From assembly GCA_020698575.1 (NCBI GenBank), contig CM036240.1:29946211-30010210 (forward strand): a stretch of 64,000 nucleotides of DNA. The letters are read 5' to 3'. Source of the stretch: Bostrychus sinensis (lineage: Eukaryota; Chordata; Actinopteri; Gobiiformes; Eleotridae). Position 1 is the stretch's first letter, and every line of letters starts with the position of its first letter. Positions 26,208-37,517 of this stretch are shown here, in pieces. The notes under the pieces are model-generated. The model was not told the DNA's origin. It was given only the letters and a program-made list of their open reading frames with translations, and searched no databases. The translations under genes and the position numbers were made by a program.

Positions 26208-28084
26208 GTTTTTCTGAGGCAATTTCAAAACATTAATTACAAGTGAGTCAGAAGTGAAGACCACCCAGTCTTTGGAAGATGTTAGAGGAATGAAGCACCA
26301 AATGGAATAGGTTCATGTGATGTCATAGATTTCTAAAGAGCCTATAGTTTAAACCTGAGCTGGAGGCAGGTCAGAGTTCTATGATGCAGATCTCTTGGTC
26401 TCTTGGTAGCCAATATCACTGCGATTACTGGGCTTATCCAAATGAAACAAAAAGTGGCACAAAGTTCAAAGTCTTCTTTGACAGTACAAATGACCTAAAG
26501 TGAATTTATTTCTTCACTATAGCATCAAAACGTGGTAATATTATTCAAACACACAGGCGTGATTGCTGTCAGTAGACTCAGCATGAAGCCACAAGATTAT
26601 TATTGTGTGGTTGTAGACCAAGTTGCTAGCAATAAAAGGTCAGGTTCAATATTTGTGGATTTTTTATGAGATTTTTTTTTTTTAATAGTACCTCACCTGT
26701 ACATTTACAGGCTCCTGCCCTCCATCTGAGGTTTTGACATTGTCAAATTCTAGAATATGAATGTAACCTATTAGGTGATTTTAGAGATGAATCCATCTAA
26801 TTTGTGTTTTTTAGGTCAGAAAAGTTTTTAAAAAATTGAGCCCCCCTTCCTTTTTTGCATTAATTATGTATTATTTATCATCAGTGCTGGCAACTTTTCT
26901 ATGTAAAATTGCTAAACAGTTTGTTGATTTCATTGGAAGTTGACAAGTGAGCACATAAGGAGGGGTAGACAAGTTGTGAAATGCCTTCAGCTTTTGTCTG
27001 TAGGATCTCGATGAAGCCACTGACTTGAAAAAAATATATATTTTTTTCAGTTCTTCAGTACGTTTTGTCTGTTGGTTATATCCGTAGTTATATCAATACC
27101 TAAACTACTTGACAGTGTTTTAACAGGAATGTTACATAAATGGTTAGCATCTAAATCACAAAGAGTAAAAATGTCACATGCTTTTTATGCTGAGGAACAA
27201 CCCAGAAGAAATAAAACTGTATCGTGCTAATTGAGATATTAAAATTTCTCTTTTAAAGATAGACAGGCCACTTATAAATCAGACTCAGGGGCGTAACATC
27301 AGTCAGTGCAGCTGCACTGGAGCCTAGGACATGAGGGGGGCCCTTTAAGAGTCCTTAATTATAATCAGCATTAGTGGGTTATGTACAGTTTGGGCTATAA
27401 ATTATACAGCAGGCATGACTCTATATAAGCTTTTTCAAATAAGCTTTTTCTTAAGATTCAAAAAGATTAAAAATGTATGCTATGCATAAATTCTTATAAA
27501 TACTGCAAAATGTGTTTTTGACAGCTGTAGCTTTTATGTAAATGAGGTTTAGACTCATTAAGTTAGTAAGTTAGATAATGTAAAGTAGCAAAGCTTTTCT
27601 TTCTCGAATCCGTCTCACCTCGTCCCACCAAATCACACAACTTGTCCCACTTTTAGGCTAATACTTGTTTAGGTGGTCACCCTACGCACACCTTTATGTG
27701 ATTGGGGGCCAGAAACACAACAGCACTGATAGTAGCCATAATCTTGTTTGCACTATATCCAGTGTTAAATGCTTCTTTTGGTAACTTTTCTTGGCTCACA
27801 AGGACCTCAGCACCCCTAAATCAGTAAATCTGTAATCACAATATTCATATAAATCTAAAACTTAGATAATATTGTTAACTATATACCATTTAGTCATCAT
27901 TATAATTTCTGCCAATTACAGTTTAAGGGTTTAGTCTACATTAACACTCACCAACCAGCCAACTGCAGGGAGATTTACATTTTGGCTATTAACACAAATA
28001 CTCCCAGTAGCCACTTTGGTCACTTGAATTTTATAAATACCTATTGCATCTTTAAAGGTTAAGCCTACGCGTACACCATGTAGT

Positions 28085-28455
28085 AGGGATGTAACGATAT
28101 CCAAATTTTACAATGCGGTATTATCACGATATTAATCTCACAGTATGACATTTACAGCAATATTGTGGCGAGGCACAGTATGCTATACAAGTCTCACAAT
28201 AACAAAACATATTCTCTAAAAATGCCCTGATGAGCCTTTAGAGATTGAGTTATTGTGATATTTCAGATTAGATAAGATTGAGAATGAAAACATGTTTAAT
28301 AACAATAATTTTGTTACGTTGGCTGCACTGAAACGCAGCAAAGGATCATGGTCTACGTAGTTCCCTCTGCTTTTTTACCATTCTGCTGCAAGTCTTCGAC
28401 AATACTGTGAGACTTTTGATATTGCTATATCACTATATTGCCAATATTGTCACAT
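28085..28455. mobile_element. Probable MITE (AGGGATGTAACGATAT type)
   Basis: Begins AGGGATGTAACGATATCC and ends in ATATTGCCAATATTGTCACATC. Interior words (GGTATTATCACGATATTAAT, GCAATATTGTGGCGAGGCAC) are typical of this fish family. Ends are eroded. Confidence 0.45.
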
Positions 28456-28644
28456 CAACTTATTCTGCCTAGGTAAACCAGTTTTGTTTTTTTGTTGTTT
28501 TTTTAAATCCTGTCCATACATAAAAAACAAATTTTACATTTTTTTAACTAATTAAATTGTGGCTAGAAAAGACATTAATTATCTGGCAACTTCTGAAAAA
28601 TACTAGCATTGGTGGCCAATGAGCAAAAAGGAAAATGTCAAGCC

Positions 28645-29045
28645 AAGGGTGACCAGACATCCCTATTTAACCAGGACCAGGTCCCAGTTTTTGGCCCCTT
28701 GTCTCATGTCAAAACTATTAAAACTATTATGTCCCAGTTTTCAACAAACCATGCAGTTGTCCCCATTTTAACCAATGGAAAAACATAGAAAACTTAATAT
28801 CAGACTTTTGTTACTAAAATTATTTACAATGTCATTATTTTTATCAATAATTTTCCATCATATTAAAAACTTGTGTTGAATGTTCTTTAATTACATGGCT
28901 GAAAAATGTACGGATTTTGGAAGCTTTTTGTCACTTAAAAATAATAAATAATAATAATAAAATAAATAAAAATAATAAATAAAAATGTACTATAATAATA
29001 ATAAATATGTGTCCCAGTTTTTGGGTCAGTTTTCTGGTCACCCTA
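28645..29045. mobile_element. hAT-like MITE with 8-bp target duplication (one mismatch)
   Basis: Ends AAGGGTGACCAGA and TCTGGTCACCCTA are inverted. GTCAAGCC (28,637-28,644) and GTCAACCC (29,046-29,053) form the flanking duplication with one difference. It lies just upstream of the CpG-rich segment. Confidence 0.8.
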
Positions 29046-29063
29046 GTCAACCCAGTTCACATC

Positions 29064-29110
<47 letters not shown>
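29064..29110. repeat. (ATT)n microsatellite
   Basis: Fifteen or so ATT units between the MITE at 28,645 and the CpG-rich segment. Confidence 0.95.
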
Positions 29111-29331
29111 GTTGCTATGAGCGGGAAACGTGGGTTGCGTGGCGCGCTGACGCTGACCCCGCCCACTTTAACGTCCTTTTAAGTTTAAAAAACAAAGTGG
29201 CGCTGGCAAAAGAAGAAAACAGCTCGAACGGCGAAACGCGTAGAAACACAGCTACCTCGCTTAAATGTTTCAAGTCTAGTAGTTAAATAAAGTGAGTTAC
29301 AGTTAGAGAGAAAAAAAAAGCTGAAACTTAC

Positions 29332-29512
29332 AGAATAAGCCGTCCGTCTCCAGGTAAGAACACTGCTGGGTCTATTCACGTCAAGAATCGGGGCTTTGAC
29401 AGCGGCTTTGCTAGCTGCTCCGTGCTCACTCTCCTCCTCTGAGTGAGTGACTGTGACCGGGCTGAGCTCCACCTCTCCGGGAGTCAAAACACTGGCACAC
29501 ACACGACTACAC
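29332..29512 (-). promoter_or_regulatory. mylk: Possible mylk non-coding first exon and CpG-rich promoter
   Basis: 29,110-29,660 is GC- and CpG-rich in an AT-rich region. On the minus strand a strong donor (TCT|GTAAGT) ends a possible exon at 29,332, and a TTTAAA box sits at 29,542-29,547, about 30 bp before a start near 29,512. A frame of about 57 codons (MCASVLTPGEVELSP...) opens in it. Spliced to 16,551 it would run out of frame into a stop past the mylk ATG, so it would be an upstream ORF. The plus strand also has a good donor (CCAG|GTAAGA near 29,363), so the island may be bidirectional or serve another transcript. Confidence 0.4.
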
Positions 29513-29959
29513 GAGGAGGAGGAGGAGGAGGGGCTGCCAGCTTTAAAGGGCTATATCCGCGTTTACACACTGTTTATGAGCCAAATGGAGACAGATTGAG
29601 ACCACATGTGTAGCTCCTGTTGCACCGACCGACTACAGTAAGTGTCTGTCGCAACCAGAGGCGGGTTTTTGAAATGCTTCAGGCAAGAGGGAAGTAGACC
29701 ACCTGTCAGTCAAAGTTTATATTTCATAGCACTTTACATGCACTTGACATGATAAAATTACCACCGTTTAATGAAATACTCTTAAATAGGGTGCATATAA
29801 AACAACTCACAGCAGTGCCGGTGCTGTACATTCGGGCCCTAAGAAGGATAGATTTGGGGGCTAAGCCTTTAAACCATTTTTCTCAAACATTTAAATTTAA
29901 TTTTAATAAAATGCTGACTGTTTTGCTTTGAGACATTTTTGATTTGCAAACTCAGAGTT

Positions 29960-30350
29960 AACACCAAGTCTGAACCAGGGCTAAACCAGGACTTAACCCG
30001 GAATAAACCAGGACTAAACTAAGTCTAAACAAGACGAAATTATGACTGAAGCAGGGCTAAACCAGGATTAAACTAGGTATAAATCAGGATAAAACCAGGG
30101 CTAAACCAGGACTTATCCTGGACTAAACCAGGAGGACTAAATCAGGATTAAACCAGGTTCAAACCAGGTCTAAACCTGGTCTAAACAAGGACTAATCTAT
30201 GTTGAAACCTGGACTAAACTAGGATTTAACCAGGTCTAACCGGGTATGAACCAGGACTAAATCAGGTCCAAACCAGGTCTAGACCAGGACTAAACTAGGT
30301 TAAAACCAGGACTAAACCAGGTTTAAACCAGGACTAAATTAGAGTTACAC
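29960..30350. repeat. Degenerate tandem repeat of CCAGGACTAAA-like units
   Basis: About 390 bp made of imperfect short units of the type AACCAGGACTAAACCAGGTCT. Related units occur at about 6,483-6,650 and, reversed, at about 10,620-10,680 and 11,650-11,760, so it is a dispersed short satellite family. Confidence 0.75.
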
Positions 30351-30437
30351 CTAGTTACCCTGTATATGTATGGAAAGCAGCTTCTTTTGGGAGCTGTTTC
30401 TTTCAATTTGCATAGAATGCTTGGATTAGGTGTCTGT

Positions 30438-30451
30438 CGCCCCCTGCTGGC
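30438..30451 (-). promoter_or_regulatory. CTCF-like motif (minus orientation)
   Basis: TCGCCCCCTGCTGG on the plus strand is 13 of 14 to the reverse complement of CCASYAGRKGGCRS, the core CTCF consensus. Motif match only. Confidence 0.35.
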
Positions 30452-32248
30452 AACAGGGCGGGGGAGAACTCCTAGGGGCATTCTCAGGCCCCTCGTGTTT
30501 TGATACTACACCCCCAGCTGTTCCTCCGATCTAAATACCATAAAAACCATTAGGATGCAATAGTCTTGGGAGTTTTTGCAACATTTTTTTCCCTTTGATT
30601 ATTTTTTTATCAGAATATTTTAAAGACTTTAAGTTGTATAGATAAATTACCAAACATATAGATAACACAAATTTAAAACAAAAATATAGTTTTTTGCAGC
30701 CACATTTGCATTCCCAGCTCAGTGCTGAGAGAACATGTACCAAACAATGTCCATTGTGTTTCCTGGTCTTGTTAATGTGGGAACTCCCTGTAGTGGACAC
30801 ATATTATACCTTACTTACCTTGTCCTGCTCTTTAAAAAAAAACGTCCACTCTTTAGTACCAAAAGTGGTCACCTCCTAAAAAGAGTTATTAAAATATTAT
30901 ATATTATATTTTTTCCACTTTGAATGTCTCAATTCTTCTAATAAAATTCAATTTTAATAAAAGCAATTATTTTTTAATATTTGTTAAATATTTTTAACCC
31001 TGTAAGTGCCTTTTTTGCCACTATAAATCACAATCATAATAACACAAAAAATACTATATTTTTTAAATGCTAAGTGCTATGTGAAAATTGTAAAAACATT
31101 ATTTTGGTCTTGGACATGTCATTGATTGACAACAAGATTTCTTTCTTGAATTCTTATTTTTTGGGCAGGGCCATTTTTCTTTTTTTTAAAATGTGACACT
31201 TGTTGCCTTTAGTACCAAAAGTGCTCACTCCCTTGAGTACATTATTATTGATGATTTAAAAAGTTGCTCACCCAACAACGTTTATCCAAGTTAATAGGAG
31301 GCACTGTCTCGAAAAGGGAGGGGCCTGAAAGTGCAGGTGTCTGAGTGTGCAGCTTCATACTACACCATAAAATGGTAATTTAGCGCAGCTATTAGCAACA
31401 TGACGCTAACATCTAACAGAAAAATGAGCTTACAGCTTGATAGAGACGGCAAATTAAGCACTGAATTTCTCATAAAAAAGTCCAGTGACAGTGTATGGTC
31501 TTTAGAAACGCACAGGAGCACTTCCTGGGTTCACGTGTCTATGTAGAGCTGGGAGAGAGAGCATTTTTCAGCTCTTCAGAAGGGATGGGCACGGCATATA
31601 GGATTACTCAGACATGTGAATGAAGCTAAATACTACTCCAGGTCTGTTTTTGTGGTGCAAACAACATTATAAAAACAATATCTAACATTATTAAAAAAGT
31701 TTATTTAGCAATGGGGGCCCTTTAAGTGATGTATTCCACTGGAAAGTGTTTTTTTTACCTATATTTAAAAAGGCAAAATAAATTTAACAACATGAAATGA
31801 AAATGTAATGCAGGTTTTAACCAAGCCAAACTTCATAAAAGCTTTTTTTTCTTTTTCTTTTTTTTTTTTTTTTTTTTTTCTTGTTCCTACAGGTCTACAC
31901 CTTTGGCTGTTTAGACCCCGCTCTGACCTGACCGGGCAACAGTGTCAGAGGGCAAACAGCTGATTGTCAGAGAGATTTATATGAAGTGGACTTATCTCTT
32001 CCTTTAGACCACAACCACGCTTCTCTTTCTCTACCTTGTAGGTTTTTATCCCCCTCTAGTGAGTCTGGGATGTAACTACATAAACATTATTATAAACAGG
32101 CTTTTAAGTGACACTAATTACTAAAAATACTCTTCACAAAACCCACACCACATTCAGCTACAGAGAGCACACCCTGAGTCTGACCAATAAACGGCAGCAA
32201 CAACTTTATGTGTAGTCAGACTCTACAACAGGGCATTTAAGATTCACT

Positions 32249-32344
32249 GTAAACTACTGTTCAAAGGTTTCTTTTAGTCAGACAGGAGTGTTTGTTTACC
32301 TGCTTTCCTGTCTGACTAAAAGAAACCTTTGAACAGTAGTTTAC
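32249..32344. repeat. Perfect 39-bp inverted repeat with 18-bp loop
   Basis: The arms 32,249-32,287 (starting GTAAACTACTGTTCAAAGG) and 32,306-32,344 are exact reverse complements around an 18-base loop. GATTCACTGTAAAC just before and GACTCACTGTAAAC just after suggest a longer repeat context. No coding potential. Confidence 0.9.
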
Positions 32345-33690
32345 TTGAGAAGACAGTATGAATTTCCACAAAAGACTCACTGTAAACTTCCTGGCTGTGT
32401 TCCTGTCTAGATGTAATGCTTTGCCATTTGACACTGTGTTAACAGCCGTTAGTGTGGTGAAAGACAGCTGTCAACACACAACAGAGCACTAGATCAAGCT
32501 CCAGCAGCTCCCAGTGCCTGCCTTCAAGAAACACCTTTGGAAAGACGTTTTTTTGTTTTTGTTTTCAACACTAAATTCAGAAAAACATACAGACTTTTCT
32601 GCTTGATGGCTACTCTTGTTACCACTAACTATGAACTGTATTGTGTGTGAATTTGTGTGATAATGTTGTGAGGTCCTTTTGCTGCACGACAGGAACTGAG
32701 TCAGACCTGATTAACTGTGGTTACACTTTTAATCTTTTCCTGTATAATACATTGAAATGAAATGCAATGAAAGGTCTGATTGGTATTACTCCCTGTGGAG
32801 TGATCACCTTCATGTCAAAGCTACACACAGTTCTCTTCCTGATAACCAATTAACAATCAAATCCCTAACACAACTTCTACCTGGCGATGGAGTCATGGCT
32901 GATTTTTAATTGAGGATCTGTTGGCAGAAGTCCATGTGGAGTCCCCCCGCTCAAAACCTCCTCCCAGCTCTCCCAGCAGTACAGATGTACACAAAACCCA
33001 AGAGTGCTGGTGGATAGAGCAATCCCAGCTCTGGGCAGTTTGCTGCCTGCTGAGCCGCTATCATCAAGAATAACATGCCTGTTTATTACACCTTTCTGAA
33101 TTTTCTATCATTGTGTCCATATTTTATAGTTTTCTGGATTTTGCCTTTTAGTTGTTTTGAAAATCCATGTTTGGTTTATTAAAATTACATAAACCCAAGA
33201 TAGATTTATGTTAAATTTGTTTAGAATTTTCTCATTGCCTGTCAGTGTCACTGTCAGTGTCAATTTCCCTGTGTTTTTGCTGTCCTATGAAAGCAGCATG
33301 CTATATTTAACACACTCAACAAAACCAACCCAGAGGAGAGGAGAATGTCCATGTGCTTGTACTAAGTGGGCAGGTGGCAGGTTTTGAATAAAAGAATGAA
33401 CTTATACTCCTAGTTTGGAGTGCCAGGCCTTCAGCTACTGGCACCACTAAATAAAAGTACTTATTTCTTAAGCATATTATAGATACATTTTAATTTGCAG
33501 CTACACATCTCAAAAGTTGGGACGAGGCAACAAAAAACTAGAAAAGAGCTGGAGTGAGGACTTTGTATTAGGTTAACTGGCACAATTTCTGAAATATGAC
33601 TGTGTAGAAAGGTAGATTCTAATATTGATGTGCTGTATATTGGACGCATAAATGTGGCACTGCATTGGAAATGGGTATGATTCTGTTCTG

Positions 33691-33800
33691 TAAAGCCAAA
33701 TGCACACCGGATGTGCAGCGTCATGACGCAGGTCATTGGCGCGTGTCTCGACATCCTGGCACTTGAAAAGGCTACAGCCGTCCAGTGTGCATTGGGCTTA
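33691..33800. repeat. Short inverted-repeat element, 110 bp (MITE-like)
   Basis: The ends TAAAGCCAAATGCACACCGG and TCCAGTGTGCATTGGGCTTA are imperfect inverted copies of about 20 bp. Class unknown. Confidence 0.5.
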
Positions 33801-34585
33801 AATCACTGCTTCATAGAAGTATCTCAGTTTGATCAACTATTAGACATTGTTTTTGCTCTATACTGCAGTTTTATAAGATTTGCAAAGGGGCCAGTTTTCC
33901 CCTAACATCTAAGCTTCAACAATGAAATAAAGAAAATGTCAAAATTACACATTAAGGTGTGTATCAATATATTCAATACATTTAGTCACTTGTGTCCAGT
34001 GCATTTCTATTGAAAATTTCAAAGGCCGTTTTCTCAAAATGAGTTTTTCTCACTCTCTGAGTCAGATTTTCGCTGCTTCAGTAGAACCTACAAGCGCCAC
34101 AATTTTCAGTCTTGTGCTTAACTATATTATGAAGGCTTTTAAAGAGGGAATTATTAAAGTAACAGCCCTACGTTGTTGTACCTTATGCACTTGAAGATAG
34201 TAAATTGTTCATTATTATTGGAAAATATTTCTTATTCTATTAGTTATTTATAAGTTAGTCAAAGGTGGATAATAATGAGTTACATTTACATTTAAATTGT
34301 ACTTCTCAGAGTAGTTTTATTGCAACAGCAATTGAAGAAACAATACTCTTAACTTGCCCACCTCTGATTATAGCTACCACATGTAAACTAACTTAGGACG
34401 CAGCAGTGTTTGGTATACTGAGAGGTTAAGAAGTGACGTAGGTTTTCAGGGTCATATTTTTTTAACTAGCTTGTATCAGTGCTTGTGAGAAAAGCCAATG
34501 CAGATAGAAGTTTTTAGGCAAAAGAAGAAACAGCAGCAGCAACTTTTATATTCAATAAAGGGTTTTAGTGCAGGTCTATTCTTTT

Positions 34586-34599
34586 CCACCAGAGGGCAG
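34586..34599 (+). promoter_or_regulatory. CTCF-like motif (plus orientation)
   Basis: CCACCAGAGGGCAG matches CCASYAGRKGGCRS at all 14 positions. It points away from the minus-oriented motif at 30,438. Motif match only; occupancy is unknown. Confidence 0.4.
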
Positions 34600-36204
34600 A
34601 GTCAGTCACTTTACTTTTTATGGATGTAACATGGCGTTACTATGGGAACAATATAGCTACCAGAATGAATAATTAATTCATATGTGATAATAGGTTTGCA
34701 GTAACAAAGTTTACTACCAATTTTAATATTACTACTAACTCTAACTAACTAGTTCATCAATTATTTTCATTTTGTGAATGGACAAGGGCTGATTGAGCAA
34801 TGTTTTTGTAAGAATATGTTAGACATCTCCAGCTTCCCTGCATGATTAAATATGAAATATTTAAAATGCTAATGTATATATAATTGTATAAATAATAATA
34901 ACAATAATAATGTAATATATTTTTATATTCTAGGTGAAGTTTGTCTTAAGGCATTTTGTCTTGTAGAGTAGCTTTCACTGACAAATATCCTTTGATTTGG
35001 TTATGTGCTGACACAATCCTTCATTTTTTATCATCCATATCATTTCTGATCTATGCATCGATTTAGGCAGAACATATTTTTTCATATTCTTAATTGCAGA
35101 AGTACAGTTTTCTCAGCATTTCTAAAATCTTGCATACAGCGATGGCTACAATTACATGTTTTAAAATATTTATTCATTTATATTTATTATATTAATGACA
35201 ATAATAAAAATAACAGTTTTCTCTTTTTTGGAGCATACATTCAGGGGTGGATTTATGTGGAAGGACTGGGGACACCAACTGCTCACTCAAGCTTTGCTTT
35301 GTGCAGAAACTCATATAATTAGTGCAAAGAGGTGCATAAAATTGTTAATGTGAAATACAGTACTATTACTGTATGGCTTTATTATTATTACTACATTTTA
35401 TTTATCTGATTTACTAGGTGATATATTAACTTGATATATTAACTAGCATATTACTGATATGTTTATGCTTAAAGATAGTTACTGTATGTTCTCCTTATGT
35501 AGTAATTTCCCATGCTGAGTTTTAACAACATGTGTTTAACAACTTATACCTTTAGATAAGTTTTGTGCAATCTACTGGCTGGCACCTTGTCAGCTGCTAG
35601 TGCCTGTTCAAAGTCCATTCTATTCAGTCATTTTAGGCCAACTTCAAAAGGCTCGACTTGACCTAAACTAGATTTATGTTATCAGGCCAATGTCCGGTAT
35701 CTGCTCTTTTGATAGCGAGAACAGACCAAAAACAAGATATGTATAGAATTGGACCTTAGTCATAACTTTGTCATTAGTACTTTCCTTTTACTATAAAACC
35801 TGCTCAAGGACCTTGAGTGAGCATTTGGTGTCATCCCAAGACCGGAGGTGCTTAGAGAGTGGTGGAGCTACAGCAACAAATGCTTCCTTCTCAAGACTGA
35901 ATTCTGTTCTTTTGATTTACCGCTAAATTTTACTTTATGCATTATTTTTGATTCCTGTCAATCTGTATTTTGATCCTGTTGATCTCAAATAAATCTGGGC
36001 GGCATTTGAAAGACATCTTCTAGTTCTCAGAGTCACTTTTTGACAAAGAACACGCAGCAGGTACCTTCTGATTTACGAGGTCTAATTGGCTAAATATTAA
36101 CCCAAAACATCCTGCACTTCAATATTTATTTTTTGTTAAACCTTCAGTGTCATTACTGCTTACGTTGTGGTGACTTAAGAAGTGACAACAAAAACACATT
36201 GGAG

Positions 36205-37224
36205 ATATAGTAGTGCTGACAATCATGCTTTATTAAATCAATAATGACAAAAAACTCAAGGAGGCTGCAAAAAATAGTCAATGCTACAACTAAGTTCAAT
36301 CACACTAAAGAGCAGGGCAGCGCGCCAGACATTGCTTTATTCCGGCTCGTCCTTTTTGGCACAGCTGGATGGTTTCAGCTGTGGTTCAGGTGTTTAGCGG
36401 CGCCCAGCTTGACAGACAGGTGATTTTCTACAAACTAACACACAAACACACAGCAGACCTCCAAGAGACAGCTCTGCTTCTGCAAACAAGCAAAGGACAG
36501 CTCCAGGTTCATATGATTGGCCAGGTTGATGGTACAAATGAGGAGCTTCGGCCTCTGATCATTTGCCAGAAACAGAGCGCAAAACGAAACACTTGTGCTC
36601 AGGGAGTGCAGGCCGCTTGCACTGTGAGCGTGTCATTAAAATGGCAGTATGACGTAATCAGTCGGAGCGCGAGGTCCAGTTGTCCTGCTTACATGAGGGT
36701 AGATGCAAACAGCACTCAGGATCTCACGCTCTTGGTTCACTGCTCTTGACAGCAGTTCATTCTTAGTTTTGTCTCAGTAACTTCAACAGGGAGCCTCTCT
36801 ACCTGTTGAGGCAATCTTAGACTTCAACTTATCGTTGAGGCACAGTGTTTAGTTTCTCTGTTTAACAGGGTATTCGTTCCATGCGAAACTTTCTCCTGCT
36901 AAACCACATTTAGTTTCATACAGTTTCAGTTAATATTATCATTGTCATAAATTACATTGCATACATTCCCCATAACCGTTAAATTCGGCTATATACATTA
37001 TGTACATGTCACAGAAAAAAGGATCAAAAATCCTAAGTCCAATATGGCACATTTTATAACAACTTTAGACTTTAGTCTAGTTTGGTAAAAATTAAAGTCA
37101 AGTTTGGTACAAAAATACTTCATATTTACAAGAACAGAAATCCAGGTCTAAGATTATTTTGCTTAATTAATAAATAAAAAGGCATGGAAGTAGGGAAAAG
37201 GGAAAAATGGCAAGATTAGTTTTT
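36205..37224 (-). other. ttn: ttn 3' untranslated region with two poly(A) signals
   Basis: No minus-strand coding follows the stop at 37,225. AATAAA poly(A) signals on the minus strand lie at 36,336-36,341 and 36,229-36,234, giving a 3' UTR of roughly 0.9-1.0 kb, similar to mammalian titin. The exact cleavage site is inferred. Confidence 0.7.
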
Positions 37225-37517
37225 TTACGCTGATCGAATGCTAATGTGGACAGTTGCTGTGTCTGAGCCAAGCTCATTGGACAGTTTAAGGGTGTAGGTT
37301 CCAGCATCTTCCGCCTTCACCCCAGTGATGATGAGTGTGGTCAAGTCTTCTGAGGTGTCGATGTGAAAGCGTCCTCCAGCTGTCACTTCAATGGTTTTTC
37401 CACCACGTGACCACTCAATGTGTTTGGCATCACCGGAGAAGGCACAAGCCACTGTCAAAACTTTGCCTGGCTCGATGCTGATGTCCTCTGGCAGAGCTTC
37501 AATCCTTGGAGGGCCAC
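37225..37517 (-). CDS. ttn: ttn last exon, Ig domain M10 and stop codon (Mex6 equivalent)
   Basis: The terminal Ig domain of titin: GPPRIEALPEDISIEPGKV, ACAFSGDAKHIEWSRGG, DLTTLIITGVKAEDAGTYTL and HISIRSA followed by TAA at 37,225. It is nearly collinear with human M10 (IEALPSDISIDEGKV ... HIRSI). M10 binds obscurin and obscurin-like 1 at the M-band, and human mutations here cause tibial muscular dystrophy. Acceptor ttctgtttacag. Confidence 0.97.

Larger units (their letters stand above)
29530..36204. other. ttn-mylk intergenic region, no gene seen
   Basis: No reading frame here resembles a protein or carries exon-like splice signals. It contains a degenerate tandem repeat (29,960-30,350), two CTCF-like motifs, a perfect hairpin (32,249-32,344), a small inverted repeat (33,691-33,800), and poly(T) and AT-rich stretches. 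Confidence 0.6.

Noticed and set aside
29185..29502. 105-codon minus-strand frame starting MCASVLTPGEVELSP as a protein-coding gene
   Set aside because: The frame crosses a strong splice donor and its tail is low complexity; spliced to mylk it meets a stop. More likely 5' UTR with an upstream ORF.
32249..32344. microRNA precursor
   Set aside because: A perfectly paired 39-bp stem without bulges is unlike vertebrate microRNA hairpins; kept as an inverted repeat only.
36369..36749. 126-codon plus-strand frame
   Set aside because: It lies antisense to the titin 3' UTR and resembles no protein.
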